Shown here in pieces: positions 55,734-64,000 of a stretch of 64,000 bases of DNA; positions within the stretch are counted from its first letter, which is position 1; the number at the start of each line of letters is the position of its first letter. Made by a program: the position numbers and the translations under genes. The notes below the pieces were generated by a model. The model was not told the origin of the DNA. It worked only from the letters and a program-made list of their open reading frames with translations, and did not search any database. Source of the stretch: Ignavibacteriota bacterium (GTDB lineage: Bacteria; Bacteroidota; Ignavibacteria; UBA10030; UBA6906); contig JADJHP010000007.1 in assembly GCA_016707525.1 (NCBI GenBank), positions 1 through 64,000 on the forward strand, in the 5' to 3' direction.

Positions 55734-56851
55734 GATGCCTTCCGCTTATTTTCAACATTGCGCAACAGTCCGTCAAAGGACCGTTCAAAGGAAGCCACGC
55801 CATCCCGCTCGAGGGCATCGAGCACCTCGCTCATCGAGATGCCTTCTGCCTGAAGCAGCCCGATCAACGCCGCTGCATCCGGTACCCCGCTCTCGATCGC
55901 CGGGACGGCCGTACCATGCGAGAGGATCGCCGCGTAGGTCGCAGGCGGTACCGTGTTCACGGTGTCCGGCCCGATGAGTGATCCGACGTAGAGCAGATCA
56001 CTGTACGCCTTGTTCTTGGTCCCGGTACTTCCCCAGAGCGGACGCTGGACGGACGCCCCCTTCGCCTGCAGGGCTCGCCAGCGATCGGAAGCAACGATCT
56101 CTTTGAATGCCGCATAGACGAGCCGGGTATTCGCCACCGCCGCGCGGCCCGCGAGAGCGCGCAATCGCGCAGCGTCCTCCGCCGCGGCGCGGTCGGCCAT
56201 GCCTGAGAGCCGTTCATCCACCATGGTGTCGATCCTGCTCACGAACACACTCGCCACCGACGCAACGCCGGCGACATCCTGCCCATGCTGCACCCGCTCC
56301 TCGAGTCCGCGCATCCAGGCATCCACCACCTGGCGGTACCGCGGTTCCGAGAAGATGAGCGTGACGTTCACATTGATGCCCGCGGCGATGGTCCGCGTGA
56401 TCGCCGGCAGGCCTTCGAGCGTCGCCGGGATCTTGATCATGACGTTGGGGCGCTTGAGGCTCCCCCAGATCTCCGCGGCCTCACGTATGGTCCCCTCCGT
56501 ATCCCGCGCCCTGGTGGGATCCACTTCGATGCTGATGTAGCCATCCTTCCCGCCTGTGCGGCGATAGACCGGCAACAGGATGTCCGCGGCATCACGGATA
56601 TCTTCCTCCATCAAAGCGCGTATCAGCGCCGGTGTGGAGATCCCCGGCTGAGCGCGGACGAGCGTGGTGATCTGTTCGTCGTAATCTGTGCTGCCGGAGA
56701 TCGCATTGTCGAAGATCGTCGGGTTGGACGTGACGCCGAGCAGCCCCTCGTCGACCATCCGCTGGAGCGTCCCGTTCCGCACCATGCTCCGGCTGATGTT
56801 GTCATACCAGATACTCTGCCCGAGGGCGGCGAGCTGATGGAGGATATGCAT
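55730..56851 (-). CDS. tal: Transaldolase
   Basis: 373 residues, MHILHQLAALGQSIWYDNISRSM. TIM-barrel transaldolase of the long bacterial/actinobacterial type: LGVTSNPTIFDNAISGS, VMIKIPATLEGLPAI (the Schiff-base Lys is in IKIPAT), NVNVTLIFSEPRY, LWGSTGTKNKAYSD, DTVNTVPPAT. It moves a dihydroxyacetone unit between sugar phosphates in the non-oxidative pentose phosphate pathway. Located between rpiB (12 bp gap) and ppgK (overlap). Confidence 0.9.
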   Translation of the reverse strand: MHILHQLAALGQSIWYDNISRSMVRNGTLQRMVDEGLLGVTSNPTIFDNAISGSTDYDEQITTLVRAQPGISTPALIRALMEEDIRDAADILLPVYRRTGGKDGYISIEVDPTRARDTEGTIREAAEIWGSLKRPNVMIKIPATLEGLPAITRTIAAGINVNVTLIFSEPRYRQVVDAWMRGLEERVQHGQDVAGVASVASVFVSRIDTMVDERLSGMADRAAAEDAARLRALAGRAAVANTRLVYAAFKEIVASDRWRALQAKGASVQRPLWGSTGTKNKAYSDLLYVGSLIGPDTVNTVPPATYAAILSHGTAVPAIESGVPDAAALIGLLQAEGISMSEVLDALERDGVASFERSFDGLLRNVENKRKAS

Positions 56852-56863
56852 GTGATCCGCCCT

Positions 56864-57313
56864 TTATCGTTGCAGTTTTTCGATCTCGAGGATCTTGTTC
56901 AACCGCCGTACATGGCGGTCGTCATAGGAGAACACCGCACCGAGAAATGCGCGCACGATCTCCATGGCGAGAGCCGGGCCGATGACGCGCGATCCGATGC
57001 AGAGGACATTGACATCATCGTGTTCCACGCACTGATGGGCGGAATACGTATCATGACAGAGACCGGCGCGGATCCCCTTGATCTTGTTCGCCGCAACACA
57101 TGCACCGACGCCACTCCCGCAGATCAGGATCCCTCGTTCGGCCTCCCCGCCGAGAAGGCTGGCACCCACTGCTCGTGCGAAGTCGGGATAGTCCACCGGG
57201 CGTGCATCATGTGTCCCGAGGTCCACGACGATCACCCCCTCTGCCTCCAGCGCTCCGGCGACGAGTTGCTTGAGCTGGAATCCTGCGTGATCCGCTGCGA
57301 GAGCGACCTTCAT
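56864..57313 (-). CDS. rpiB: Ribose 5-phosphate isomerase B
   Basis: 149 residues, MKVALAADHAGFQLK. RpiB signatures: DHAGF, DLGTHDARPVDYPDFA, CGSGVGACVAANKIKGIRAGLCHD (active-site Cys in CGSGVG), EHDDVNVLCIGSRVIG. Interconverts ribose 5-phosphate and ribulose 5-phosphate. Start overlaps the transketolase stop (ATGA). Confidence 0.92.
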   Translation of the reverse strand: MKVALAADHAGFQLKQLVAGALEAEGVIVVDLGTHDARPVDYPDFARAVGASLLGGEAERGILICGSGVGACVAANKIKGIRAGLCHDTYSAHQCVEHDDVNVLCIGSRVIGPALAMEIVRAFLGAVFSYDDRHVRRLNKILEIEKLQR

Positions 57314-59355
57314 GCGAGTGTTCTCCGTGCGGCCTCGACAACGGCGTCGGCCGTGATCCCGAAGTGTTTGTAGGCGGCCTCATACGGGGCCGAGACCCCA
57401 TATCCTTCCATGCCGATGAAGATACCCTTCGCGCCAAGATAGCGTTCCCAGCCCATGCGCACACCCGCCTCAACGGCGACACGGGCGGCGATGGAAGGCG
57501 GCAGGACCTGATCGCGGTACGATGCAGGCTGCTGTTCGAACAATTCCCACGAGGGCATGCTGACGACACGCGAGGAGATCCCTGCCGCGGCGAGTGTCGC
57601 ATGCGCCGACAGTGCGAGGGCAACCTCGGAACCCGTCCCGATCAGGATCACCTTCGGCGCAGTGCCTTCGCACACCACATACGCCCCGCGCGTGAGGTTC
57701 TCCGCGGGTGCGTGCTTCGTCCGGTCGATCACCGGCAGCTTCTGCCGCGTCAGCGCAAGCACCACAGGCCCGGTCCGGTGCTCGAGCGCGAACTTCCACG
57801 CCGCACGTGTCTCATTGGCATCGGAAGGCCGCAGCACGATCAGCCCGGGCATCGCACGGAGGGAGGCAAAATGTTCGACTGCCTGATGGGTCGGGCCGTC
57901 CTCGCCAAGGCCGATGCTGTCGTGCGTATACACGAAGATCGACGGATACCGGGAGAGTGCGGCGAGACGGACGGACGCGCGCATATAGTCCACGAAGCAG
58001 AAGAATGTCGCTCCGTACGGCGTGAGGAGATCGCTCACGGCGATGCCGTTCAGAATGGCGCCCATCGCATGTTCACGCACGCCGAACCGCAGATAGCGGC
58101 CGGCCCGGTTCTCGCGCAAGAAGTCCACGGCCCCCTTGAACCGCGTGTTGTTGGATGGCGTCAGGTCCGCAGACCCCCCGATCACCATCGGCAACTTCGG
58201 CATGATCGCATCGAGGATCTTTCCCTGGGCCTCGCGCGTCGCCATGGAGATCCCCGCTTCGAAGGCGGGTGCCGCTGTGCGCCAGAGTTCCTCCCACCCC
58301 TCGGGCAGGCGCCGGGCAGCGGCATTCTCGAACGTCTTCGCCAGATCGGGATGTGCCTGTGCGTAGCGGGCGAACATCGCCGACCACTCGCCGTGGGCCT
58401 TTGCCCCGGCGGGCACGCACGCACGGAACTGCGCAAGCGCTGCATCGGGAATGAAGAAGGACTTCTCCGGATCCCACCCGTACCGCTGCTTCGTGAGCGC
58501 CACCTCGGGCGGACCGAGCGGCGACCCGTGAGCATCATGGGTGTCCTGCTTGTTGGGGCTTCCCCACCCGATATGCGTGCGCATCTTGATCATCGACGGC
58601 CGGTTCTTTTCGGCCTTCGCCACGATCAACGCCTTCTCGAGCGCCACCAGATCGTTGCCGTCACCACCCACGGTCTGGACGAACCAGCCGTACGCTTCAT
58701 AGCGGGCAGCAACGTCTTCCGAGAACGACAGCGACGTCGACCCATCAATGGTGATATGATTGTCGTCATAGATGACGATGAGATTGTCCAGGCCCAGATG
58801 GCCGGCAAGAGAGGATGCCTCCGACGAGACGCCTTCCTGCAGACAGCCATCGCCGGCGATCACATACACCTTGTAGTCGATCACCGGGAACCCATCACGG
58901 TTGTAATATGCGGCGAGATACTTCTCGGCGATCGCCATGCCCACGGCACTCGAGATGCCCTGGCCCAACGGCCCGGTGGTCAGTTCCACACCCGGCGTGT
59001 GGCCGTACTCGGGATGGCCCGGGGTCAGGCTTCCCATCTGGCGGAACTGCTTGATGTCCTCCAGCGTGAGCGGGTAGCCGGTAAGATGCAGCATCGCATA
59101 CAGCAGCATACACCCGTGGCCGGCCGAGAGCACGAACCGGTCCCGGTTCACCCACTTCGGGTCCGCGGGGTCATGCTTCATATGCCTGGTCCAGAGCGCA
59201 TAGGCCGCGGGCGCCATACCCATCGTGATGCCCGGATGGCCGGAATTGGCCTTCTGTATCGCGTCAATGCAAAGGCAGCGAATGGTATTTATCGAAAGGT
59301 CATCCAGCTCGCTGACACCGGAATGACGCGGCAATGGAGAGGTCGTCTGTGTCAC
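57310..59355 (-). CDS. tkt: Transketolase
   Basis: 681 residues with a GTG start (59355) preceded by GGAG. Features: SGHPGITMGMAPAAYALW, GHGCMLLYAMLHLTGY, thiamine-diphosphate motif GDGCLQEG...DNLIVIYDDNHI, and later SIFVYTHDSIGLGEDGPTHQ and RPSDANET. Moves two-carbon units between sugar phosphates, cofactor ThDP. It begins the tkt-rpiB-tal-ppgK run; an AT-rich region upstream (59361-59430) is a likely promoter, since a hairpin separates it from pgi. Confidence 0.93.
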   Translation of the reverse strand: MTQTTSPLPRHSGVSELDDLSINTIRCLCIDAIQKANSGHPGITMGMAPAAYALWTRHMKHDPADPKWVNRDRFVLSAGHGCMLLYAMLHLTGYPLTLEDIKQFRQMGSLTPGHPEYGHTPGVELTTGPLGQGISSAVGMAIAEKYLAAYYNRDGFPVIDYKVYVIAGDGCLQEGVSSEASSLAGHLGLDNLIVIYDDNHITIDGSTSLSFSEDVAARYEAYGWFVQTVGGDGNDLVALEKALIVAKAEKNRPSMIKMRTHIGWGSPNKQDTHDAHGSPLGPPEVALTKQRYGWDPEKSFFIPDAALAQFRACVPAGAKAHGEWSAMFARYAQAHPDLAKTFENAAARRLPEGWEELWRTAAPAFEAGISMATREAQGKILDAIMPKLPMVIGGSADLTPSNNTRFKGAVDFLRENRAGRYLRFGVREHAMGAILNGIAVSDLLTPYGATFFCFVDYMRASVRLAALSRYPSIFVYTHDSIGLGEDGPTHQAVEHFASLRAMPGLIVLRPSDANETRAAWKFALEHRTGPVVLALTRQKLPVIDRTKHAPAENLTRGAYVVCEGTAPKVILIGTGSEVALALSAHATLAAAGISSRVVSMPSWELFEQQPASYRDQVLPPSIAARVAVEAGVRMGWERYLGAKGIFIGMEGYGVSAPYEAAYKHFGITADAVVEAARRTLA

Positions 59356-59434
59356 TTCAAAACTCCAGAGAGGTAAGGGGAGAATTCGCTACATCTTCAA
59401 AAGATAGGAAAAATCACGAGAGATACAATGCGAA

Positions 59435-59460
59435 CGCCCCGGCCAGGAGCGGCCGGGGCG
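59435..59460 (-). terminator. Hairpin after pgi
   Basis: CGCCCCGGCC (59435-59444) and GGCCGGGGCG (59451-59460), loop of 6, 29 bp after the pgi stop. Probably terminates pgi, making tkt the head of its own operon. Confidence 0.6.
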
Positions 59461-59488
59461 CGAAGGGAACATTGCTTTGAACCGGGGA

Positions 59489-61144
59489 TCAGGATCGCGA
59501 AGCAGCCAGATTCCGCCTGACCTCGTCGATAAGCCCGGCCGTCGACGCATCGTGAACAGCACGGGGCCCGTTGGGATCCAATTCCGGAAGAATGGCCTTT
59601 GCCAGCTGTTTTCCGAGCTCAACGCCCCATTGGTCGAAGGAATTGATCCGCCACACGATGCCCTGGACGAATATCCTATGCTCATACATGGCAAGGAGGG
59701 ACCCCATTGAACGAGGGGTTAATTTTTTGAACAGGATGCTCGTCGTGGGACGGTTGCCGGGGAATACCTTGTGCGGGAGCAATCGCTCCAGTGCCTCACC
59801 GGACATGCCGGCACGGGCAAGTTCTTCGCGCGCCTCCTCTGTGGTCTTGCCGCGCATGAGCGCTTCGGTCTGCGCCAGGAAGTTCGAAAGGAGCAGGCGG
59901 TGATGCTCGCCGAGCGGGTTGTGGCTTTCCAGCGGCATGAGGAAATCCGCCGGCACCATCTGCGTCCCCTGATGGATCAACTGGTAGAACGCATGCTGCC
60001 CGTTCGTCCCCGGCTCACCCCAGATGATGGGCCCCGTGGCATAGGTCACCGGCTGGCCGTCGCGGTCCACCCGCTTCCCGTTGCTCTCCATATCCGCCTG
60101 CTGCAGATAGGCCGGCAGCCGGTGCAGGTACTGATCATAGGGCAGGATGGCATGACTGCGGGCGTCGAAGAAATTCACGTACCAGATCCCGAGCATCGCC
60201 AGCAGCACCGGGATGTTCTTCTCCAGCGGGGCCGTACGAAAATGCTCATCCATCCCATGTGCGCCGTCGAGCATCTCCTCGAAGCCCTCCATCCCGATCG
60301 CCAGGGCGATCGACAACCCGATGGCGGACCAGAGCGAGTACCTGCCGCCCACCCAATCCCAGAACGCGAACATGTTCTTCGGATCGATCCCGAACTTCAC
60401 CACCTCCGCGGTGTTCGTTGAGAGGGCCACGAAGTGCAGCGACACATCCGCTTTGTCCCCGAGCCTCCGCACGAACCAATCGCGCGCGCTGTGGGCGTTG
60501 GCGAGCGTCTCCTGCGTGGTGAAGGTCTTGGACGCGATGATGAAGAGTGTCGTCGCCGGGTCGAGGTGGCGCAGGACCTCAGCGCAGTGTGTTCCGTCCA
60601 CATTGGAGACGAAGTGCACCTTCAACCGCGGATGGTGGTACGGGCGCAGGGCTTCGGTCACCATGACGGGCCCGAGGTCGGAGCCGCCGATGCCGATATT
60701 CACGATGTCCGTGATCGGAAGCCCCGTACATCCGTGCCATTGCCCGTCGCGTACTGCGGTCACGAATTCCCGCATATGGTTCAGGACCGCCCGCACGTCG
60801 GGGATCACATCCCTGCCATCGACCTGCATCGGTGCGGGGCCGCGTGCGCGGAGCGCGACGTGGTACACCGCACGCCCCTCGGTGAAATTGATCTTCTCGC
60901 CTGCGAACATCCGGTCGCGCCATCCCTCCAGATCCTCCTGGCGGGCGAGCGACATCAGCAGGCGCAGGGTCTCATCCGTCGTGATATGCTTCGAGAGATC
61001 GAACAGGATGTCCTCATGCCGCAGCGAGAACCGTGTAAAGCGCGAAGGGTCCTTCGCGAACAGGTCGCGCATGTGGACGGACCGCATGGCCTGATGATGT
61101 TCCGTGAGGGCACGCCAGGCGGGGGTGAGGGGAAGTGGCGTCAT
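59489..61144 (-). CDS. pgi: Glucose-6-phosphate isomerase
   Basis: About 551 residues from ATG 61144 (MTPLPLTPAWRALTEHHQAM), with GGAG 7 bases upstream; a longer frame from 61258 is rejected because it enters the DsbD gene end. PGI signatures: GIGGSDLGPVMVTEAL, VSNVDGTHCAEVL, IASKTFTTQETLANA, GRYSLWSAIGL, NGQHAFYQLIHQGTQ, FDQWGVELGKQLA. Catalytic Glu/His/Lys regions appear intact. Links glycolysis to the pentose phosphate genes downstream. The gene has its own terminator-like hairpin. Confidence 0.92.
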   Translation of the reverse strand: MTPLPLTPAWRALTEHHQAMRSVHMRDLFAKDPSRFTRFSLRHEDILFDLSKHITTDETLRLLMSLARQEDLEGWRDRMFAGEKINFTEGRAVYHVALRARGPAPMQVDGRDVIPDVRAVLNHMREFVTAVRDGQWHGCTGLPITDIVNIGIGGSDLGPVMVTEALRPYHHPRLKVHFVSNVDGTHCAEVLRHLDPATTLFIIASKTFTTQETLANAHSARDWFVRRLGDKADVSLHFVALSTNTAEVVKFGIDPKNMFAFWDWVGGRYSLWSAIGLSIALAIGMEGFEEMLDGAHGMDEHFRTAPLEKNIPVLLAMLGIWYVNFFDARSHAILPYDQYLHRLPAYLQQADMESNGKRVDRDGQPVTYATGPIIWGEPGTNGQHAFYQLIHQGTQMVPADFLMPLESHNPLGEHHRLLLSNFLAQTEALMRGKTTEEAREELARAGMSGEALERLLPHKVFPGNRPTTSILFKKLTPRSMGSLLAMYEHRIFVQGIVWRINSFDQWGVELGKQLAKAILPELDPNGPRAVHDASTAGLIDEVRRNLAASRS

Positions 61145-61202
61145 GGAGATCTCCAGGCCGGTGGTGGTATCGTTGAACGAACGATCATGGGAAGACCGCA
61201 CA

Positions 61203-63458
61203 TCACCGTGCTGCCGGTTGCCCCGGGGCAACGGCCCGATCGAGGGCATCGAGGACAATGCCGGTCGTGATCACTTCGGGAAGAACGATCGGCGACACCG
61301 CATCGCCGGTGCGGAACACAACGTACAACGGCACACCGGATCTCCCGAACCGGGAGAGCAGCCGGGTGATCTCAGGATTGCGGTTCGTCCAATCGGCCTT
61401 CATCGCCACGATGCCGGACGAGCGGAAGCGTTCCATCACCGCCGGATCATGCAAGACCGTACGTTCATTCACCTTGCAGGTCAGGCACCACTCCGCGGTG
61501 AAGTCGAGGAACACCGGCTTCCCGGCGCGGAGATGAGCTTCCAGGCCGCTCGTCGAGAAAGGCTCCCATGCGATGCCTTCGCCGGCCGGCTGCACCCCCT
61601 GTTGTCCGGGACTGCCGGCGACCGCCGCACGGATATCCAGCGTCGATTCGATGAAGTAGAGATATCCACCCACGGCGATCACGGCGGAAAGCAACCAGAC
61701 CAGGTACACCTGCCGGCGTGACGCGGTGAGCGTGGCAAAGCGCCCGACCAGCCATGCCGCGACCGCGACCGCAAGGAGGAATGCGCCGGTCCATATCACG
61801 GCTTCCATGCCGAGCTGCTTGCCGAGGATATACAACAGCCAGAGCAATGTCGCCATCATCAGGAAGCCCATGAACTGCTTTGCGGCTTCCATCCATGCAC
61901 CCGGCTTCGGGAGGTATTTCAGCCATGCCGGCCGCGCCGTGAGCAGCAGGTAGGGCAGTGCCATACCGAACGCTGCAAGTCCAAAGATCAACAGGATACC
62001 GCCCGCGGGTTGTGCGAACGCAAAGCCCAGCGCCGAGCCGAGGAAGGGCGCCGTGCACGGCGTGGCAAGAATGGTCGCGAACACGCCTTCCGAGAATGAA
62101 CTCAGATAGGCGCTCCCCTTTCCTTCCTGACGCGCGATCGTGGAGCTGACCCCGGCCACGGCTGCACCCGGGAGCCGGATCTCATACACCCCGAACAGGC
62201 TCAAGCCGAAGGCGAACACGACTGCACTCATGATGATGACGAACACCGGCTCCTGGAATTGGAATCCCCAGCCGACCTGCTGGCCGGCAAGCTTGAGCAG
62301 GATCACGATCAGAGCGAGTACGAGGAACGACGCGAGGATACCGGCGGAGAACGCCCACCCGAGCCGGCGTACGCGCCGCGGCTCATCACCCGCCATTTTC
62401 ACCAGGCCGAAGATCTTCAATGCGATCACCGGCAACACGCACGGCATCACATTCAGGAGCATTCCCCCGAAGACCGCGAAGAGTGCGTAGACCCAGAGCG
62501 AAGGTTGCCCTTCCGCCCCTCCTGCCGACGCAAAGTCCCTGTCCAACAACCCTTTCCCGGCACCCGGTGCAACCGTCTGCACATGCAACGGGATGCTGAT
62601 CTCCAGCCCCCGCGCCGTACCCGCATTGTCGCGGTACACAAGAACACCCTGCACCTGTGATGGCTGTGGAACGTCGGGTGTGGACGTCACAGGAAGAGTG
62701 ATGACGGCTTCGTTCCCCTCCATCCTCACCGTGGTCCGTCCGGTGGAAAGCCCTTCGACAGGATACGGAAAGATATCCGGAAGTGACGACGCGCCGATGA
62801 CGGCATGTCCGGACTGTGCGGCAGAGACGCGGACGATGATCGCTGTCTCCTCCACGGTGGCGCTGAACCGTACGGGGGAGTTCTCGCCCGGGGGAACAGG
62901 GATCAGGGAACGGTACCGTGAAAAGAGGGATGCATGCGCGGGGACCGGGTCACCTTCACGTACCGGAAGGACAAGTGTTGCACTCCCTTCGCCCGGGACG
63001 CAGGTGCGCTCGCATTCGAGCCAGCTCGCATCCAATCGCACTGTTGCCGTGGTTCCCGGTACAAGATCGGCGGGAGGCGTGACCGGAACGAGCAGCATGA
63101 CCTCATCCGCATAGGCGAATGTGAGAAGGTCACCCTCCTCCACCTTCTTTTCCGGCAAGGGCCAGGCAGGAGCGCCGGCGGTGAATCCTGAGGGAAGCGT
63201 CCACTTCAATTCCGTCGGCAAGCCCGACTCCCCGGGATTGCGCCAGTAGGTGTGCCACCCCTTGTCCATGCGCAGGAGAACACCGACCGTGAACGGCGTG
63301 CCCGGACGGATCTCCCGGACATCGGCAACGAGGCTGACCCGGGTATGTCCTGTCGCATCTGGTTGTTCGGTCGGGGTAGCTCGTGAGTCGGGTCGGGGAA
63401 CGAGGAGGAGGACGATCAGCAGGCTGAGAGCACGAAGGAACGTACCGCTACTTTTCAT
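61203..63458 (-). CDS. DsbD-like thiol:disulfide interchange protein
   Basis: About 751 residues from ATG 63458 (MKSSGTFLRALSLLIVLLLVP, signal peptide). An N-terminal periplasmic domain (about 30-280) has ASWLECERTCVPGEG with a Cys pair; the central membrane domain has about eight helices with NVMPCVLPVIALKIFG and ATPCTAPFLGSALGF, the two Cys used for electron transfer; the C-terminal thioredoxin domain has FTAEWCLTCKVNE. It is of the ScsB/DsbD type and carries electrons from cytoplasmic thioredoxin across the membrane to periplasmic acceptors. Start overlaps the end of the small membrane protein gene by 11 bases. Confidence 0.88.
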   Translation of the reverse strand: MKSSGTFLRALSLLIVLLLVPRPDSRATPTEQPDATGHTRVSLVADVREIRPGTPFTVGVLLRMDKGWHTYWRNPGESGLPTELKWTLPSGFTAGAPAWPLPEKKVEEGDLLTFAYADEVMLLVPVTPPADLVPGTTATVRLDASWLECERTCVPGEGSATLVLPVREGDPVPAHASLFSRYRSLIPVPPGENSPVRFSATVEETAIIVRVSAAQSGHAVIGASSLPDIFPYPVEGLSTGRTTVRMEGNEAVITLPVTSTPDVPQPSQVQGVLVYRDNAGTARGLEISIPLHVQTVAPGAGKGLLDRDFASAGGAEGQPSLWVYALFAVFGGMLLNVMPCVLPVIALKIFGLVKMAGDEPRRVRRLGWAFSAGILASFLVLALIVILLKLAGQQVGWGFQFQEPVFVIIMSAVVFAFGLSLFGVYEIRLPGAAVAGVSSTIARQEGKGSAYLSSFSEGVFATILATPCTAPFLGSALGFAFAQPAGGILLIFGLAAFGMALPYLLLTARPAWLKYLPKPGAWMEAAKQFMGFLMMATLLWLLYILGKQLGMEAVIWTGAFLLAVAVAAWLVGRFATLTASRRQVYLVWLLSAVIAVGGYLYFIESTLDIRAAVAGSPGQQGVQPAGEGIAWEPFSTSGLEAHLRAGKPVFLDFTAEWCLTCKVNERTVLHDPAVMERFRSSGIVAMKADWTNRNPEITRLLSRFGRSGVPLYVVFRTGDAVSPIVLPEVITTGIVLDALDRAVAPGQPAAR

Positions 63459-63612
63459 CCGGTTCGCCTTTGTCACTATCGTGGAGGAAGTTCTTCTGCC
63501 AACGTTTACGGATCAGCAGAACAAAATAACCGAATACAACGATACCCACGATCAGGAGCAGAAAGAGATTCATGCTCCAGAACGAATAGGTATCCTGGTC
63601 CTGTACTACCAT
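63448..63612 (-). CDS. 54-residue single-pass membrane protein
   Basis: From ATG 63612 (MVVQDQDTYSFWSMN) with GGAAG upstream. One transmembrane helix (LFLLLIVGIVVFGYFVLLI, about 16-34), then a basic-acidic tail. It resembles CcoQ-like small membrane proteins in layout only; it is not recognised. It overlaps the DsbD-like start, so it may be a partner or regulator of the reductase. Confidence 0.55.
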   Translation of the reverse strand: MVVQDQDTYSFWSMNLFLLLIVGIVVFGYFVLLIRKRWQKNFLHDSDKGEPDEK

Positions 63613-63692
63613 GAGGGATCTTCCGTGTGTTCCAGGGGTGCATCTCACACATTGTATGAATATAGAGAATAGGGTATGCGGATGCAAGCCGC

Positions 63693-64000
63693 TCAGCGGT
63701 GGAGCCAGTCCTGCAACAAGCGGTCATAGTCGCCGGGCGGCAGTGCAGGCGCCGGCAGGGGGCCCCGTGCCAGCCTCTGGCGGAGGGTCTCGTAGAGGAG
63801 AACAGCGGTCGCAACGGACACATTCAGGCTTTCGATCATGCCCTGCATCGGGATCTGGACTGCGGCATCAGCGAGGCGCAACGCGTCATCCGACACGCCG
63901 CGGTGTTCGTTCCCGAGGACGAAAGCGATGGGCCCCGAAAGGTCCTCTTCGAAGATCGTCCGCGACCCCGTAGTGACGCGCGTTGCCAGTATCCGGTAGC
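63693..64000 (-). CDS. TrmH/SpoU-family RNA methyltransferase (3' part)
   Basis: Continues beyond the right edge; only the last about 101 residues are seen. The frame reads SGPIAFVLGNEHRGVSDDAL, then IPMQGMIESLNVSVATAVLLYE and LRQRLARG, the three SPOUT methyltransferase motifs (NEHRG, IPM-x-G, SLNVSVA). Members methylate the 2'-O of guanosine in tRNA or rRNA. The extra C-terminal tail (YDRLLQDWLHR) resembles TrmH tails. Which RNA is modified cannot be told. Confidence 0.85.
   Translation of the reverse strand, partial: YRILATRVTTGSRTIFEEDLSGPIAFVLGNEHRGVSDDALRLADAAVQIPMQGMIESLNVSVATAVLLYETLRQRLARGPLPAPALPPGDYDRLLQDWLHR

Noticed and set aside
57364..59376. 670-codon frame on the + strand, opposite transketolase
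   Set aside because: It is the reverse of a clear tkt gene; high GC keeps the reverse frame open. Same for large + strand frames at 10984-12678, 15874-17244, 18993-20582, 21888-23843 and 23414-24463.
61145..61258. Longer N-terminus for glucose-6-phosphate isomerase
   Set aside because: It would overlap the DsbD-like gene and lacks family similarity; the ATG at 61144 has a good ribosome-binding site.

Overview
The window looks like a GC-rich chromosome segment of a Bacteroidota/FCB-group bacterium, most likely from or near the Ignavibacteria. The main evidence is four secreted proteins ending in a type IX secretion (T9SS/Por) sorting domain with the NYPNPFNP signature or a close variant. HisKA_2 sensor kinases with two-component-regulator beta-propellers, an OmpA-family lipid-envelope protein and a DUF6662-type beta-barrel agree with this. 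The genus cannot be fixed from the sequence alone. No rRNA, tRNA or CRISPR array was seen.

Layout. (1) 1-10.1 kb is an accessory island. It holds an AT-richer pair of STAND-like ATPases, the second ending in at least 11 Sel1 repeats and running off the left edge. A decayed IS3-family element follows, abutting a truncated IS21-family element, then a remnant of a secreted propeller gene, and an intact AbiEi/AbiEii toxin-antitoxin operon behind a 14+14 bp palindromic operator. (2) 10.1-38 kb is a carbohydrate-related region: a GH78 rhamnosidase-like enzyme, two uroporphyrinogen-decarboxylase-fold proteins, a DHDPS-like aldolase with a partner dehydrogenase/dehydratase, an iron-type alcohol dehydrogenase, a GH123/DUF6067-like enzyme, a GxGYxYP protein and four T9SS cargo proteins. 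Within it sit a small redox group (outer-membrane protein, heme-c lipoprotein, LuxR regulator, hemerythrin) and an ADH-sensor kinase pair. (3) 38-46.1 kb holds a sulfide:quinone-oxidoreductase-like flavoprotein coupled to a 54-residue protein, then a likely operon of a CBM9-like protein, a PpiC/SurA chaperone, a 5'-nucleotidase-like phosphoesterase and a PRPP synthetase, with a divergent XRE regulator. (4) 46.0-54.5 kb is an unusual likely operon: kaiB, two giant propeller-PAS-HisKA_2 sensor kinases 1 nt apart, and an AhpD/CMD-fold protein. (5) 55-61.1 kb is a sugar-phosphate cluster: pgi, then tkt-rpiB-tal-ppgK with overlapping start/stop codons. (6) 61.2-64 kb carries a DsbD-like reductase behind a small membrane protein, and the 3' part of a TrmH-family RNA methyltransferase.

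Most broken reading frames (ATPases, IstA, GH123-like) can be repaired by a single base in or next to a short homopolymer; the GxGYxYP break looks like loss of one AC dinucleotide. Long genes elsewhere are intact. Both true decay and residual sequencing error remain possible, and this matters for interpreting the ATPase system. The most distinctive assembly is the kaiB-double sensor kinase-AhpD operon without kaiC; the palindrome-controlled AbiE module and the paired ATPases are the best mobile-defence candidates.
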